DNA from: Rhodospirillales bacterium
Lineage (GTDB): Bacteria; Pseudomonadota; Alphaproteobacteria; SP197
DNA length: 64,000 nucleotides
Direction of reading: 5' to 3'
Assembly (NCBI GenBank): GCA_014323865.1
Contig: JACONG010000006.1
Span: 1 to 64,000, forward strand
Position numbers and translations under genes: made by a program. A model generated the notes under the pieces. That model was given only the letters and a program-made list of their open reading frames with translations, did not search any database and was not told the DNA's origin. Below are positions 27,893-38,301 of the stretch, piece after piece; the stretch's first letter is position 1; every line of letters begins with the position of its first letter.

Positions 27893-29307
27893 GGCACAAT
27901 CTCCCTCGTTATGGGTTGCGACCCGCGCGGACCGCTGGCCCAGCCATGGATGATAGTGGAGAATAGCCCGGCGTTGCTACCGGTTCGAACCAACTGGAGG
28001 TCGCCGGGGCCGAATTTCGGAATCAGCGTGCCGTCCGTCGAACGCACCGTGGCACCGGCTTCGACATCGGCTTCGTTGCGCCCTGTGCGATCCATCAGAG
28101 CGTAGAAGATGCGGGCGCGATCCCACCCGGCCGCGCGGTAGACCGACCAGTACTCGCCCGACAGCACCAGCATGGCACCCTGGCCACCACCGGCATCCTG
28201 CGGATGGCCGAAGGCATTGAGTGTCATGGCGATGTTGTCGGTCAGCGCGTCCGGTTCGCGGGCGTTTTCCATGTTGTGGATGCTGGTGCCGCAGAATCCG
28301 AACACGGTCACGGCGGACTTGCCCGGCTCGATGCCGCGTGACTGTGCCAGGGACTGCCAGGCGTCATCCGATTCATCCTCAGCGAAACACAGGCCGAACT
28401 TGCCTGGGTGGCCGAAGGTGGAGCGGTCCGTGCCGCCAGGCATGGCGCCGCCGAGATTGATCACGAGAAGCTGGAGGGCTCGCGCGATCGTGGCGTTCGC
28501 ACGGTTGCCGTGGCCCAGGGCATTGTGGCCGGTGTTCATGCCGATGCGCTTGGCCACAGGGCCGTTCACGACCACGCAGACACCGGCGCCCATCGTGGTC
28601 GACATCAGGCCTTGCCAGGCAAAATCCGGATCCATCGCGGCATCGAGCGCGGCCAACACCACGGGGAGGTGCTCGGGTCGGCATCCGGCCATCACGGCAT
28701 TGATGGCAGCTTTCTCGACTGTGCAGGTCGCACCCGAGGGCGGAATGATACCCAGAACCTCATCGGGCTTGTGGCCTGTGCCGTCGAGCATGCGCAAAAC
28801 GCGGGCCGGTGTCGGTGTCACGACCGGAAGGCCGTCGGTCCAGCCCTGGTCAAAGGCGTACTCCATCGGATCGTCGGGGAAGTCGACGATGACCTTGCAC
28901 GCGCTGAGTCCGGTGTCGCCGAACCGGGCCTGTAGTTCCTCGGCCATGCCGGAGGCGACCGACAGCGATCCGCAGCCGGGCCGTTCCTCGGGTAAGTCGA
29001 TGCCGAGATCGTTGACGCCGGTCAGGTTCTGCCATTCGCCGCGATGCCAGCCGATGACCCTACCCGTCTCGCGGCCGCCCTCACGTCGTATCAGCGTCGG
29101 CACGATGTCGGTTTCAAGCGCGAACGAGGCCTGGAGATCACGATCGTCGATCACGGCAAGCCCGCGCGGAAACTCCGGATTGTCCTGGGAGTAGATCGCC
29201 TTGAGATCGCCCAGCCGCTTCAGTTCGGCCGCCACCGGCGCGATGAGCTGACAGGTCGGACAATCCTCCTTGAGGACAAGTGCGAGGCCGTCTGCGGGCA
29301 GGTCCAT
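27889..29307 (-). CDS. thioredoxin-fold protein, UGSC partner
   Basis: 472 residues. The N-terminal about 90 residues form a thioredoxin-like domain with a CPTC motif (VLKEDCPTCQLIAPVAAEL). A long second domain follows, with FDQGWTDGLPVVTPTPARV, IIPPSGATCTVEKAAINAVM and MNTGHNALGHGNRANATI, then AVTVFGFCGTSIHN. The second domain is of unknown function; homologues occur next to UGSC proteins as I recall. The stop overlaps the UGSC start (ATGA), implying a two-protein system. CPTC could reduce the selenenylsulfide of the UGSC protein; that is inference. Confidence 0.7.
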   Translation of the reverse strand: MDLPADGLALVLKEDCPTCQLIAPVAAELKRLGDLKAIYSQDNPEFPRGLAVIDDRDLQASFALETDIVPTLIRREGGRETGRVIGWHRGEWQNLTGVNDLGIDLPEERPGCGSLSVASGMAEELQARFGDTGLSACKVIVDFPDDPMEYAFDQGWTDGLPVVTPTPARVLRMLDGTGHKPDEVLGIIPPSGATCTVEKAAINAVMAGCRPEHLPVVLAALDAAMDPDFAWQGLMSTTMGAGVCVVVNGPVAKRIGMNTGHNALGHGNRANATIARALQLLVINLGGAMPGGTDRSTFGHPGKFGLCFAEDESDDAWQSLAQSRGIEPGKSAVTVFGFCGTSIHNMENAREPDALTDNIAMTLNAFGHPQDAGGGQGAMLVLSGEYWSVYRAAGWDRARIFYALMDRTGRNEADVEAGATVRSTDGTLIPKFGPGDLQLVRTGSNAGLFSTIIHGWASGPRGSQPITREIVP

Positions 29308-29390
29308 GGGCGCATCTCCGGAAGGGAAGACATGTCGTCAGGTGATGCTACGATCCCCGCCGTTACAACCAAAGCCCAAAGGGAGATCCC

Positions 29391-29741
29391 ATGTCCGATA
29401 TTCAACGCCTTGAGCCTGCCGCACTCTTCAGCGGCGCCGTCATCCACGGCGACACCGTCTATCTCTCCGGCAAGGTCGCGTCTGACAGCTCGCTTGACGT
29501 GAAGGCCCAGACCCAGGACATTCTCGACCAGATCGATGCCACACTGGCGGCCTGCGGCACCGACAAGTCGAAGCTGCTGACCGTGATGATCTGGCTCACC
29601 GACATGGGCACCTGGGCCGAGATGAATGAGGTCTACACGCCGTGGATCGATCCAGACAACAAGCCCTGCCGCGCCTGCGTTGGCGCGTCGCTCGCGGCAA
29701 CGGAATTCCTCGTCGAGATCCAGTGCGTCGCCGCGCGTTAA
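29391..29741 (+). CDS. RidA/YjgF family protein
   Basis: 116 residues; starts LEPAALFSGAVIHGDTVYLS, contains a DILDQIDATLAACGTDKSKL helix, and ends CRACVGASLAATEFLVEIQC with the conserved Arg and E of the trimer-interface pocket. RidA proteins deaminate reactive enamine/imine intermediates from PLP enzymes. Divergent from the UGSC operon with 83 nt between starts, which must hold both promoters. Ends within the 3' end of the SDR remnant. Confidence 0.88.
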   Translation: MSDIQRLEPAALFSGAVIHGDTVYLSGKVASDSSLDVKAQTQDILDQIDATLAACGTDKSKLLTVMIWLTDMGTWAEMNEVYTPWIDPDNKPCRACVGASLAATEFLVEIQCVAAR

Positions 29742-30085
29742 CGGCAGGCGTATGAGCCGCCGTCGACTTCGAGCAGGGCACCGGTCAGGAACTTCTGATT
29801 GGGATCGGGGAGGAAGCAGCCGGCGTTGTTGACCAGGATGTCGAGGCCGCTCATCCCGTCGATCGCGCCGGCGACCAGCGCCCGGCATGCCGCTGCCCTT
29901 CCGATATCGCCGGGGGCTGAGACCATGTTCTCACCGCCGAGTTCTGCGATGGTCGCCGCCACGTCGTCGCCCTTTCGGCCATTGATCGCGACCCGTGCGC
30001 CGTGCTCCAGGAATGCCTTGGCAGCGGCCTTGCCGATACCGCGGGTCGAACCGGTAATCGGAACGCGTTTGCCCGAGAAGCTCAT
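29738..30085 (-). pseudogene. short-chain dehydrogenase with internal deletion
   Basis: 115 residues instead of about 250. The N-terminal Rossmann part is intact (PITGSTRGIGKAAAKAFLEH, then LDILVNNAG), but after CFLPDPNQ it jumps directly to the C-terminal KFLTGALLEVDGG motif. The catalytic Ser-Tyr-x-x-x-Lys region is missing. Reading frame is preserved, so a short product may be made but cannot be an active dehydrogenase. It is the last gene of an operon with carbonic-anhydrase-like and phytanoyl-dioxygenase genes. Confidence 0.75.
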
Positions 30086-30101
30086 GTCCGCTCTTCCGTT
30101 G

Positions 30102-30638
30102 TCAGCGGTAATCGTCCAGCTCGTGGACGTACCATTCGGCGTTGCCCCTGATCCACGCGATCTCCTCGTCGGTGAGGTCGCGCAGCTTCATGGCCGGCAC
30201 ACCGCCCCAGAGTTCGCCCGACTTGACCACCTTGTTCGGGGCGACCAGAGCGCCGGCCGCGACCTGGGCGTGTTTCTCGACCACGGCGCCGTCGAGCACC
30301 GTGGCGCTGGACCCGGTCAGGGTCTCGTCGTGCAGGTGGCAGGCGTGCAGATGGACGTTGTGACCCAGCGTGACCCAATCGCCGATGATCGTCGGGAACC
30401 TGGTGCTGACGTGAACGACGCAGCCGTCCTGAACGTTCGAGCCGTGTCCGATGCGGATCGGACCGTCGTCGCCGCGCACGACAGCGTTGAACCAGACACT
30501 CGAGTCCGGCCCCATCTCGACATCGCCAATCACCGCCGCGCCGGGCAGGATGAGCGCGCTGTCGTCGATCCGCGGCCAGACATCCTTGCAGGGCATGACG
30601 ATGGGGCCGGGCGGGGTCGGCCAGCGGTCCTGCGCCAT
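30102..30638 (-). CDS. gamma-carbonic-anhydrase family hexapeptide protein
   Basis: 178 residues with left-handed beta-helix hexapeptide repeats (IGDVEMGPDSSVWFNAVVRG, IRIGHGSNVQDGCVVH). The metal-binding histidines are in VTLGHNVHLHACHL. Family includes YrdA/PaaY and gamma-carbonic anhydrases; enzyme activity is often absent in bacterial members. Start overlaps the PhyH stop (TAATG). An alternative start lies 14 codons downstream (MPCKDVWPRID). Confidence 0.83.
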   Translation of the reverse strand: MAQDRWPTPPGPIVMPCKDVWPRIDDSALILPGAAVIGDVEMGPDSSVWFNAVVRGDDGPIRIGHGSNVQDGCVVHVSTRFPTIIGDWVTLGHNVHLHACHLHDETLTGSSATVLDGAVVEKHAQVAAGALVAPNKVVKSGELWGGVPAMKLRDLTDEEIAWIRGNAEWYVHELDDYR

Positions 30639-31510
30639 TACTCGGCGGCCGTCTTCTGACCCTGAAGGCCGAAGAAGCTGTCGTCGTCGTAAGGCAGGGG
30701 TACCTCGATGGTCATGTCCTTCAGGCGGGCGAAGCGGGTCGATTTCCCGCGTACGATCTTGCCATGGTAGCTGTTCGGCATGGCCGGTTCCTTGAGCGCA
30801 AAGGCGTCGGCTGCCGTGTAGTCGCAGATCAGCAGCGCGCGCGGTCGGTCGGTCAGGTTCGGACCGCCGCCATGGGCCATCCAGGTGTGCATGATGACGA
30901 GGTTGCCGGCCTTGCCGGTCATCGGGACGGCCCTGGCCTCAAGCTCCTTGCTCGTCTCGGCGTCGATGCTGCCGGTGAACGCGCCATTCTCGTCGTGATG
31001 GCTGAACGGCGTCTTGTGGGAGCCGGGAACCACGGTCAACGGCCCCATCTCCTCGTCGGTGTCCGACAGGAAGAGCAGGGTGGTCACCATGCTGTCGTTG
31101 GTATGGGGGTCGTAGGCGTGGTCCTGGTGCCAGCCGACATGGGTGTCGGTGCCCGGCAGCTTTACGTTGATCTTGCAGTGATGAAACTTCACGTCGGGCC
31201 CGATGCAGTCAGCGACGTGGTCGGGCACGGTGCTGTCGAACAGCGCGGCGCGCACGGCCTCGGAGATTTCGATCGGGTTGGAGACCCGGCGCAGGCGCGG
31301 ATGCTCGGCCGTGTGCCCGCCTTCGAGGTCGAAGCGGGCCTTGCCGTCGAGGCAGGTACCCCAGTTGGTGACGTGGCCTCGGCTCTCTTCGATCCAGTCG
31401 TCGAGCTGGGCGCGAAGGGCGTCGAGATGCGGGCCGGTCAGCACGCCGCGGCAAACGACGTAACCGTCGCGCTCGAACTGCTCTTTCTGTTGGTCGGTCA
31501 GAAAAGACAT
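30638..31510 (-). CDS. phytanoyl-CoA dioxygenase (PhyH) family protein
   Basis: 290 residues. Fe(II)/2-oxoglutarate oxygenase: FERDGYVVCRGVLTGPHLDAL at the N-terminus, WHQDHAYDPHTND holding the HxD pair, and VIMHTWMAHGGGPNLTDRPR holding the distal His and the 2OG-binding Arg. Family members hydroxylate phytanoyl-CoA, ectoine or methylphosphonate-type substrates; the substrate here is unknown. First gene of a three-gene unit. Confidence 0.87.
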   Translation of the reverse strand: MSFLTDQQKEQFERDGYVVCRGVLTGPHLDALRAQLDDWIEESRGHVTNWGTCLDGKARFDLEGGHTAEHPRLRRVSNPIEISEAVRAALFDSTVPDHVADCIGPDVKFHHCKINVKLPGTDTHVGWHQDHAYDPHTNDSMVTTLLFLSDTDEEMGPLTVVPGSHKTPFSHHDENGAFTGSIDAETSKELEARAVPMTGKAGNLVIMHTWMAHGGGPNLTDRPRALLICDYTAADAFALKEPAMPNSYHGKIVRGKSTRFARLKDMTIEVPLPYDDDSFFGLQGQKTAAE

Positions 31511-31568
31511 GGGGTGCTCCTTCCAGAACGCTCCAATCTAGTCCCGCCGAGCGGCGTGGTGCAAAGTT

Positions 31569-31739
31569 TTAGCTGCCGGCCTCGCACTCCGAAATCGCGG
31601 TCTTGAGGTCGGAGTATTCGGTGCAGCCGAGCCGACAGATACCGTCAAGCGCCTCAGGCTGCTCCCGGGCCCTGCCGACGGCGCCGATTGTCAGGTACTC
31701 GCGGGCGTCCCTGGATAGAGTACGACAAAGAGCCTTCAT
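31569..31739 (-). CDS. small hypothetical protein (56 aa)
   Basis: Starts MKALCRTLSRDAREYLTIG and ends CTEYSDLKTAISECEAGS. A strong Shine-Dalgarno (GGGGAGA, about 8 nt spacing) precedes the ATG at 31739. Four cysteines, no signal peptide, no recognised family. It sits alone 59 nt upstream of PhyH on the same strand. Confidence 0.5.
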   Translation of the reverse strand: MKALCRTLSRDAREYLTIGAVGRAREQPEALDGICRLGCTEYSDLKTAISECEAGS

Positions 31740-31973
31740 GGTGCCGATCTCCCCATTTGATTCGATCCGGGGTTAAGGCTGACGGCCCGACGTGGCCGTC
31801 GGCAGACCGGATTGATCACGATTTTGCAACCGGCGACGTCAGAGTTTTACGCAGGTCGTCATTTCCTGCAGAGGACCCGATCACGCTCATGGCTGAACGC
31901 GCACCTTGTATTCGCCACAATCGGTTCCAATCTGACCTCAGGGCAGACCGCAAAGATCGGATTAAGGTCGGAT

Positions 31974-32270
31974 ATGAGCGATCAGCAGGAAACCATGGAG
32001 CACAAGCCCCTGGAGGAACACCGTGACTTCGGTGAAATCCGTGGCACCGTCATCAAGCTGGTGATGGCGTCGCTGATCGTGGGCTTCGTGATGCACTGGT
32101 TCGGCTGGACGTACATCGACATCCTGCGCGCGCTGACTGAGGACTTCGAGCAGCTCTTCACCAACTTCGTCGACATCATCTTCTGGATCGCCGAGATCAT
32201 CCTGCTCGGCGCGACCATCATCGTGCCGGTCTGGCTAGTGGTCCGCCTGATGGGACGGGAGAAGGGTTAG
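31974..32270 (+). CDS. DUF6460-like small inner-membrane protein
   Basis: 98 residues with two transmembrane helices (VIKLVMASLIVGFVMHWFGW and WIAEIILLGATIIVPVWLVV) flanking a helical linker with LRALTEDFEQLFTNFV. The pattern matches the small alphaproteobacterial DUF6460 family. The start at 31974 is preceded by AAGG. Function unknown. Confidence 0.65.
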   Translation: MSDQQETMEHKPLEEHRDFGEIRGTVIKLVMASLIVGFVMHWFGWTYIDILRALTEDFEQLFTNFVDIIFWIAEIILLGATIIVPVWLVVRLMGREKG

Positions 32271-32776
32271 GTCCTTCCTTCCGCGACGACTTCACAAAGC
32301 CAATCCTTGAGCAGCAGGGCGCCGGGCTCGGTGCAGGGAGCAAGGGTTTCGCAGGTCACCTTGCTGCACACCGGAATCGCACGATCCCTGGTCAGGCGGG
32401 AGCCCTTCGGTCCGGATCGACATGATGAGGTGAATATCGATGCCGGGGTGGCGATGGCGAAATCCCACGAGCCGCGGCGTGAGCCAGAGCACGGCGAACG
32501 AGGTGGTCGCGCGCACCGTGATGGTCTCGGCATCGGCCGTGTCGAAAATGCCTGTGGTTGCCGAGGTTGGATCCTCGAACGCCTTGCGCACCGTTGGCAG
32601 ACAGGCGTGGCCGAGACGTTCGAACAGGGGAAACCCCGGCGCTCCTCAAGGTTGCGAACCCGGGTGCTGATCGCCTTCGGCGTTCGTCCGGGTCCCCCGG
32701 ATGTACCGGCGAGGCTCTCGCGGCGGGCGAAGACCTCGAGGGCGCGTAGCCAGTTGGCGGGCGGCAACGGGTGCAT
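32267..32776 (-). pseudogene. LysR-family regulator (GcvA-like), frameshifted and truncated
   Basis: The start is intact, with a GGAGG site and ATG at 32776 encoding LPPANWLRALEVFARRESLA. TPKAISTRVRNLEERRGFP continues the helix-turn-helix in the same frame. From about 32590 the effector domain lies in another frame (RATTSFAVLWLTPRLVGFRH, HPGIDIHLIMS). A final frame change ends near 32267. Only about 170 of about 300 codons remain. It is divergent from the MttB-like gene, which it probably once regulated. Confidence 0.7.
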
Positions 32777-32913
32777 CGCGACCTCCTCCTCGTCTGGACA
32801 AAAGTTTTCCTGTATCTCGGCCACAACAGATTTCCTTCGATGTCCTGTCATATCCGCGCGATGCTCTCTGCCCCCATGAGGAGGATCGCGTGGCGCAGGA
32901 AGTGGAGAGCCCG

Positions 32914-34470
32914 ATGGAATCCGGTTCGAGCGGGTCGACATCGAACGGTTCGCGACGTGCTGGCGGTCGTGCGGCACGCCAAGCGCGCCGACGCAGCGAT
33001 CCCGGCCGGGCACCTGCCATCGTTCGGCGCACGATTCCCGTCTACGACCTGCTCGACGACGATGCGCTGGCGGCGATCGAGGCCCAGGCCGACTGGATTC
33101 TGAAGGAGATCGGGATCGAGTTCCGGGGCGACGACGAGGCCCTGGCGCTGTTCCGCGAGGCCGGTTGCAGCATCGACGGTTGCCGGGTGCGCTTCGATCC
33201 CGGTCATGCCACGGCGCTGGCGGCCACTGCGCCCGGCGAATTCCGCATGGAGAGCAGGGACCCGGGCCGATCAATCGTGCTGGGCGGTGACCATGTCGTC
33301 TTCATGCCGGGCTACGGCTCGCCCTTTGTCACCGATCTCGACCGGGGACGGCGTTACGCGACGCTGGAGGACTTCGAGGCCTTCGTGAAGCTGAGTTTCA
33401 TGACGCCATGGCTGCACCACGGCAGCGGAACCGTGTGCGAGCCGGTCGACATCCCGGTCAACAAGCGTCACCTCGACATGGTCTATGCCCATCTGCGCTG
33501 GTCGACCAAGCCGTTCATGGGCGGTGTGACGGCGCCCGATCGCGCCCGGGACTCGATCGAGATGGCGCGGATCGCGTTCGGCGCAGACCATGTAGACGAG
33601 AAATGCGTCATCCAGGCCAACATCAACGTCAACTCGCCGCTGGTCTACGACGGTGTCATGTCGTCGGCCCTGCGCATCTACGCCGAGGCGGGCCAGAGCA
33701 CGGCGATCTCGCCGGCCATCTTCGGTGGCGCGATGGGGCCGGTGACCCAGCCGGCGGTTCTGGCCCAGACCCATGCGGAAATCATCGCCGGGATCGCGCT
33801 GAGCCAGCTCGTGCGGCCGGGCACGCCGGTGGTCTACGGCAACTTCAACACCACGATGAATCTGAAGACCGGCGCGCTGACCTTCGGGACGCCCGAGGCC
33901 AATCTTTCGAACATGGCCTTCGCTCAACTGGGGCGCAGGCTGGGCGTACCGGTGCGTTGCGGCGGTCAGCTCACGGCATCCAATGCGGCTGACGGGCTCG
34001 CCATGCAGGAGTCGACCTCGTTCATGCTGGCCGCAATCCTGGCGGGCTCGAACTTCGTCTATCACGCAGCAGGCTGGCTCGAGGGCGGGCTGACCATGAG
34101 TTACGAGAAGTTCGTCATGGACCTCGACCACTGCGGCATGATGCTGCGCATGATCGCGGGGCTCGAGGTCAACGAAGCGGCATTTGCGAAGGACGCCTAT
34201 GAGGAGGCGGGGCCCGGCCAGGCCTTCTTCGGCACACAGCACACGCTGGCGAACTTCGAGACCGCCAACTATGTCTCCGAGTTGCTCGACGCAGGGCCTT
34301 ACGAGACCTGGATGGAAAACGGTGCGCCCGACGCGGCGCAGCGCGCCAATGGCCGCTGGAAGCAGATGCTGGCCGACTACGAAGCGCCTGCAATCGACCC
34401 GGCTGTCGACGAAGAACTCAGGGATTTCATGACACGGCGCAAGGCCGCCATGCCGGACCAATGGTACTGA
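32914..34470 (+). CDS. MttB-like (trimethylamine/betaine methyltransferase family) protein
   Basis: 518 residues. IPVYDLLDDDALAAIEAQAD, ILKEIGIEFRGDDEALALF, VFMPGYGSPFVTDLDRGRRY and CGGQLTASNAADGLAMQEST are characteristic of the MttB superfamily of corrinoid-protein methyltransferases. There is no in-frame amber codon, so this is a non-pyrrolysine member, the group that includes glycine-betaine methyltransferases. A cognate corrinoid protein gene is not in the window. The ATG at 32914 follows a GTGGAGAG site; the first about 40 residues are Arg/Ser-rich and poorly conserved. Confidence 0.85.
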   Translation: MESGSSGSTSNGSRRAGGRAARQARRRSDPGRAPAIVRRTIPVYDLLDDDALAAIEAQADWILKEIGIEFRGDDEALALFREAGCSIDGCRVRFDPGHATALAATAPGEFRMESRDPGRSIVLGGDHVVFMPGYGSPFVTDLDRGRRYATLEDFEAFVKLSFMTPWLHHGSGTVCEPVDIPVNKRHLDMVYAHLRWSTKPFMGGVTAPDRARDSIEMARIAFGADHVDEKCVIQANINVNSPLVYDGVMSSALRIYAEAGQSTAISPAIFGGAMGPVTQPAVLAQTHAEIIAGIALSQLVRPGTPVVYGNFNTTMNLKTGALTFGTPEANLSNMAFAQLGRRLGVPVRCGGQLTASNAADGLAMQESTSFMLAAILAGSNFVYHAAGWLEGGLTMSYEKFVMDLDHCGMMLRMIAGLEVNEAAFAKDAYEEAGPGQAFFGTQHTLANFETANYVSELLDAGPYETWMENGAPDAAQRANGRWKQMLADYEAPAIDPAVDEELRDFMTRRKAAMPDQWY

Positions 34471-34493
34471 CGCTCAACCCAAGGGGGACACCG

Positions 34494-34712
34494 ATGAGCA
34501 GGATGACACGCATTCCCCGCCAGCGACGTTTGCAGAGCGATGCGAAACAGGCTGGATTCAACTGGATGCCGATTGTTTCAACACGGCGCGGGGGTCGGGA
34601 TCAGGGTGTTGTTGTGGCGGTGCCGATGCTGTCGCGTGCCCTTTCGGCCTTGCCTTCGTCGCTGCCCGGTGCCGGATGGAAGATCGCGGCGGGGTCATGC
34701 CAGGACGAGTGA
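34494..34712 (+). CDS. hypothetical ORF (72 aa) after the MttB-like gene
   Basis: A strong AAGGGGGA Shine-Dalgarno sits 7 nt before ATG at 34494, 24 nt after the MttB-like stop. The product (MSRMTRIPRQRRLQSDAKQA...) has no recognised domain. The good ribosome site suggests the original gene continued into something longer that is now lost, or a small coupled protein. Confidence 0.35.
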   Translation: MSRMTRIPRQRRLQSDAKQAGFNWMPIVSTRRGGRDQGVVVAVPMLSRALSALPSSLPGAGWKIAAGSCQDE

Positions 34713-34756
34713 CGCCTGCCGTCTTCGTTTCGCGTCCCCGATCCCGGCCCCGCCGG

Positions 34757-35431
34757 TCAGTCAGACCGCGCTTTGTTCAGCGTCCGGAACACGGGATGGT
34801 TGCGCACCGCTTTGTTATGTTTGGCAAGATCGGCGGCGAGCTTGCCGTCTCCGGCCCGCGCGCCGATGTCGGCCCCGGCGTCGATCAGGGCCTGCACGGT
34901 CTCCGCTGTGCCCAACCGCGCCGCCCGGTGCAGCGGTGTCAAGCCGCCTTTCTCCCGCGCACCAATGTCGGCCCCAGCCTTGATCAACGCCTTCACAGTC
35001 TCCGCTGTGCCGCCACCTGCCGCTAGGTCCAGCGGCCTGTTGTCGTTTAGGTCTCGCGCCTCAATGTCGGCACCGGCCTTGATCAGGGCGCGCACATTCT
35101 CCACCATGCCGTGCTCCACCGCCATGTGCAGCGGTGTGCGGTCGGCACTCCCCCGAGCCTCGATGTCGGCACCAGCCTTGACCAAGGCCGCCACGGTCTT
35201 CGCTTTGCCCCAACGCACCGCATCGTGCAGCGGGGTATCGTGGCCAATGTTACACTCGTTGACGTCAGCACCGGCCTTGATCAGGGCCTGAACCGTCGCC
35301 GGAGTGCCCTTAGCCGCCGCATCGTGCAACAGTGCCATACCGTATGCGTCGCTCTCGGCAAGAAGTAGCTGGATGGTGAGCGTGTCGCCTTTCCGAGCGG
35401 CGCAGCGCAGCGATGTCAAAAGATTTGACAT
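34757..35431 (-). CDS. ankyrin-repeat protein
   Basis: 224 residues made of about six ankyrin repeats, e.g. DTPLHDAVRWGKAKTVAALV, KAGADIEARGSADRTPLHMA, EHGMVENVRALIKAGADIEA. ATG at 35431 has an AAGGGG site; a GTG 24 codons upstream is possible. No signal peptide or enzymatic domain. Such proteins mediate protein-protein contacts and are frequent in host-associated bacteria. Confidence 0.85.
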   Translation of the reverse strand: MSNLLTSLRCAARKGDTLTIQLLLAESDAYGMALLHDAAAKGTPATVQALIKAGADVNECNIGHDTPLHDAVRWGKAKTVAALVKAGADIEARGSADRTPLHMAVEHGMVENVRALIKAGADIEARDLNDNRPLDLAAGGGTAETVKALIKAGADIGAREKGGLTPLHRAARLGTAETVQALIDAGADIGARAGDGKLAADLAKHNKAVRNHPVFRTLNKARSD

Positions 35432-35489
35432 GTCATTCCCCTTCGTTACCAGCGCGGGATTGCGCTCGTCATCCATTCTTGTGTTGATC

Positions 35490-35843
35490 TCATTTCTGTT
35501 CACAGAACCAATTTTCGCTAGGTTTCACTCTGTCTTTATCTCCAAACCTATAAAGACCGGCTTCACCTCCCGCAATTAGAATAAGCTGAACGTTGTCAAA
35601 CTCATCGATGTCCCACCTACGCTCAAAACCAGAAGTCCACATAGGGGTGTTTATTGTTGTGCCGTTCCACGTCACGGATGTTTCTGTCAGCGTAAGGTTT
35701 CCATGTGTCAGATAACTAGGCTCACATTCCCAGATCAGGCCTTCCGCTTCGGCTTGGCCGGCCAGCAGCAGCGTTGCCAGCATTGCGCCCGCGATCCCGT
35801 GGCGGGTCCTGCCACGCACATCCCGTGTCTCGGTGTCCGTCAT
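35490..35843 (-). CDS. secreted hypothetical protein
   Basis: 117 residues. A signal peptide (GIAGAMLATLLLAGQAEAEG, cleavage after AEA near residue 34) precedes a beta-rich domain with two Cys (WECEPSYLT, NWFCEQK) that could form a disulfide. No family recognised. Lies just upstream of the ankyrin gene on the same strand, overlapping only that gene's possible upstream GTG start. Confidence 0.6.
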   Translation of the reverse strand: MTDTETRDVRGRTRHGIAGAMLATLLLAGQAEAEGLIWECEPSYLTHGNLTLTETSVTWNGTTINTPMWTSGFERRWDIDEFDNVQLILIAGGEAGLYRFGDKDRVKPSENWFCEQK

Positions 35844-36386
35844 TCTCTCGTCTCCTCAACCATGCCGATCCAGAGGGCTCGGCGGGTTGACGCCCGGGCG
35901 CATCTCCATAGCCCGAACGTCAGAGCCCGATTCCGATAAATGTTCTATGCGGGCGCAATGTAGCGCACGAGAGACGCATCGGACAATTGCTGCGTCACAA
36001 TGTGCGCCGGAATTGTGCTCCAGAGGGGCAGCAGGGCTCTCACGGCCCATGTGCGGTGCCCCGACGGACGATCCGTCACGGACTGGCCGGGTGAGATGTA
36101 TGGTCGGGAACAACAGCGACAAGGCGTCCGCGCGTGGCAATCGCCTCATATCGTTGCCGTCCATGCATGGTCGCACCCGGGCTTCCGGTATCACGACGAC
36201 AGGAGCGCGGTCGACCAACTCTCGACAGGTCAGCGACCATCAAGCGCGATGGTGGCGGCCGTGCCGGGTGTTGTCTCGGCAAGTCGCGCCACCAGGGCTT
36301 GTGGGGGCGTCGTGGTCCATGGCTCAGGCACGATCGAGCCGAAAGAACTTGTGGGTCGACATGGCCGGACCTTATCCGCCGCGGAG
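35844..36386. other. 543-bp stretch with no recognisable gene
   Basis: Open frames here read as low-complexity Arg/Ser/Pro shadow translations. No family fragments, tRNA or convincing terminator were seen. It separates the secreted-protein gene start from the bipA stop. Confidence 0.5.
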
Positions 36387-38210
<1,824 letters not shown>

Positions 38211-38301
38211 GGCGTGATGCCCGGCGGTTGAGGGTGGGCAGGTTATCGGAACGCGTGAACTGCGCGGCCTTTAACGCAGTGCACTCCCTGGGAGCAAGCA
38301 T

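Noticed and set aside
36000-36140. TGTGCGCC... start resembling a group II intron 5' end
   Set aside because: No domain V hairpin, no reverse transcriptase and no further intron domains could be found.
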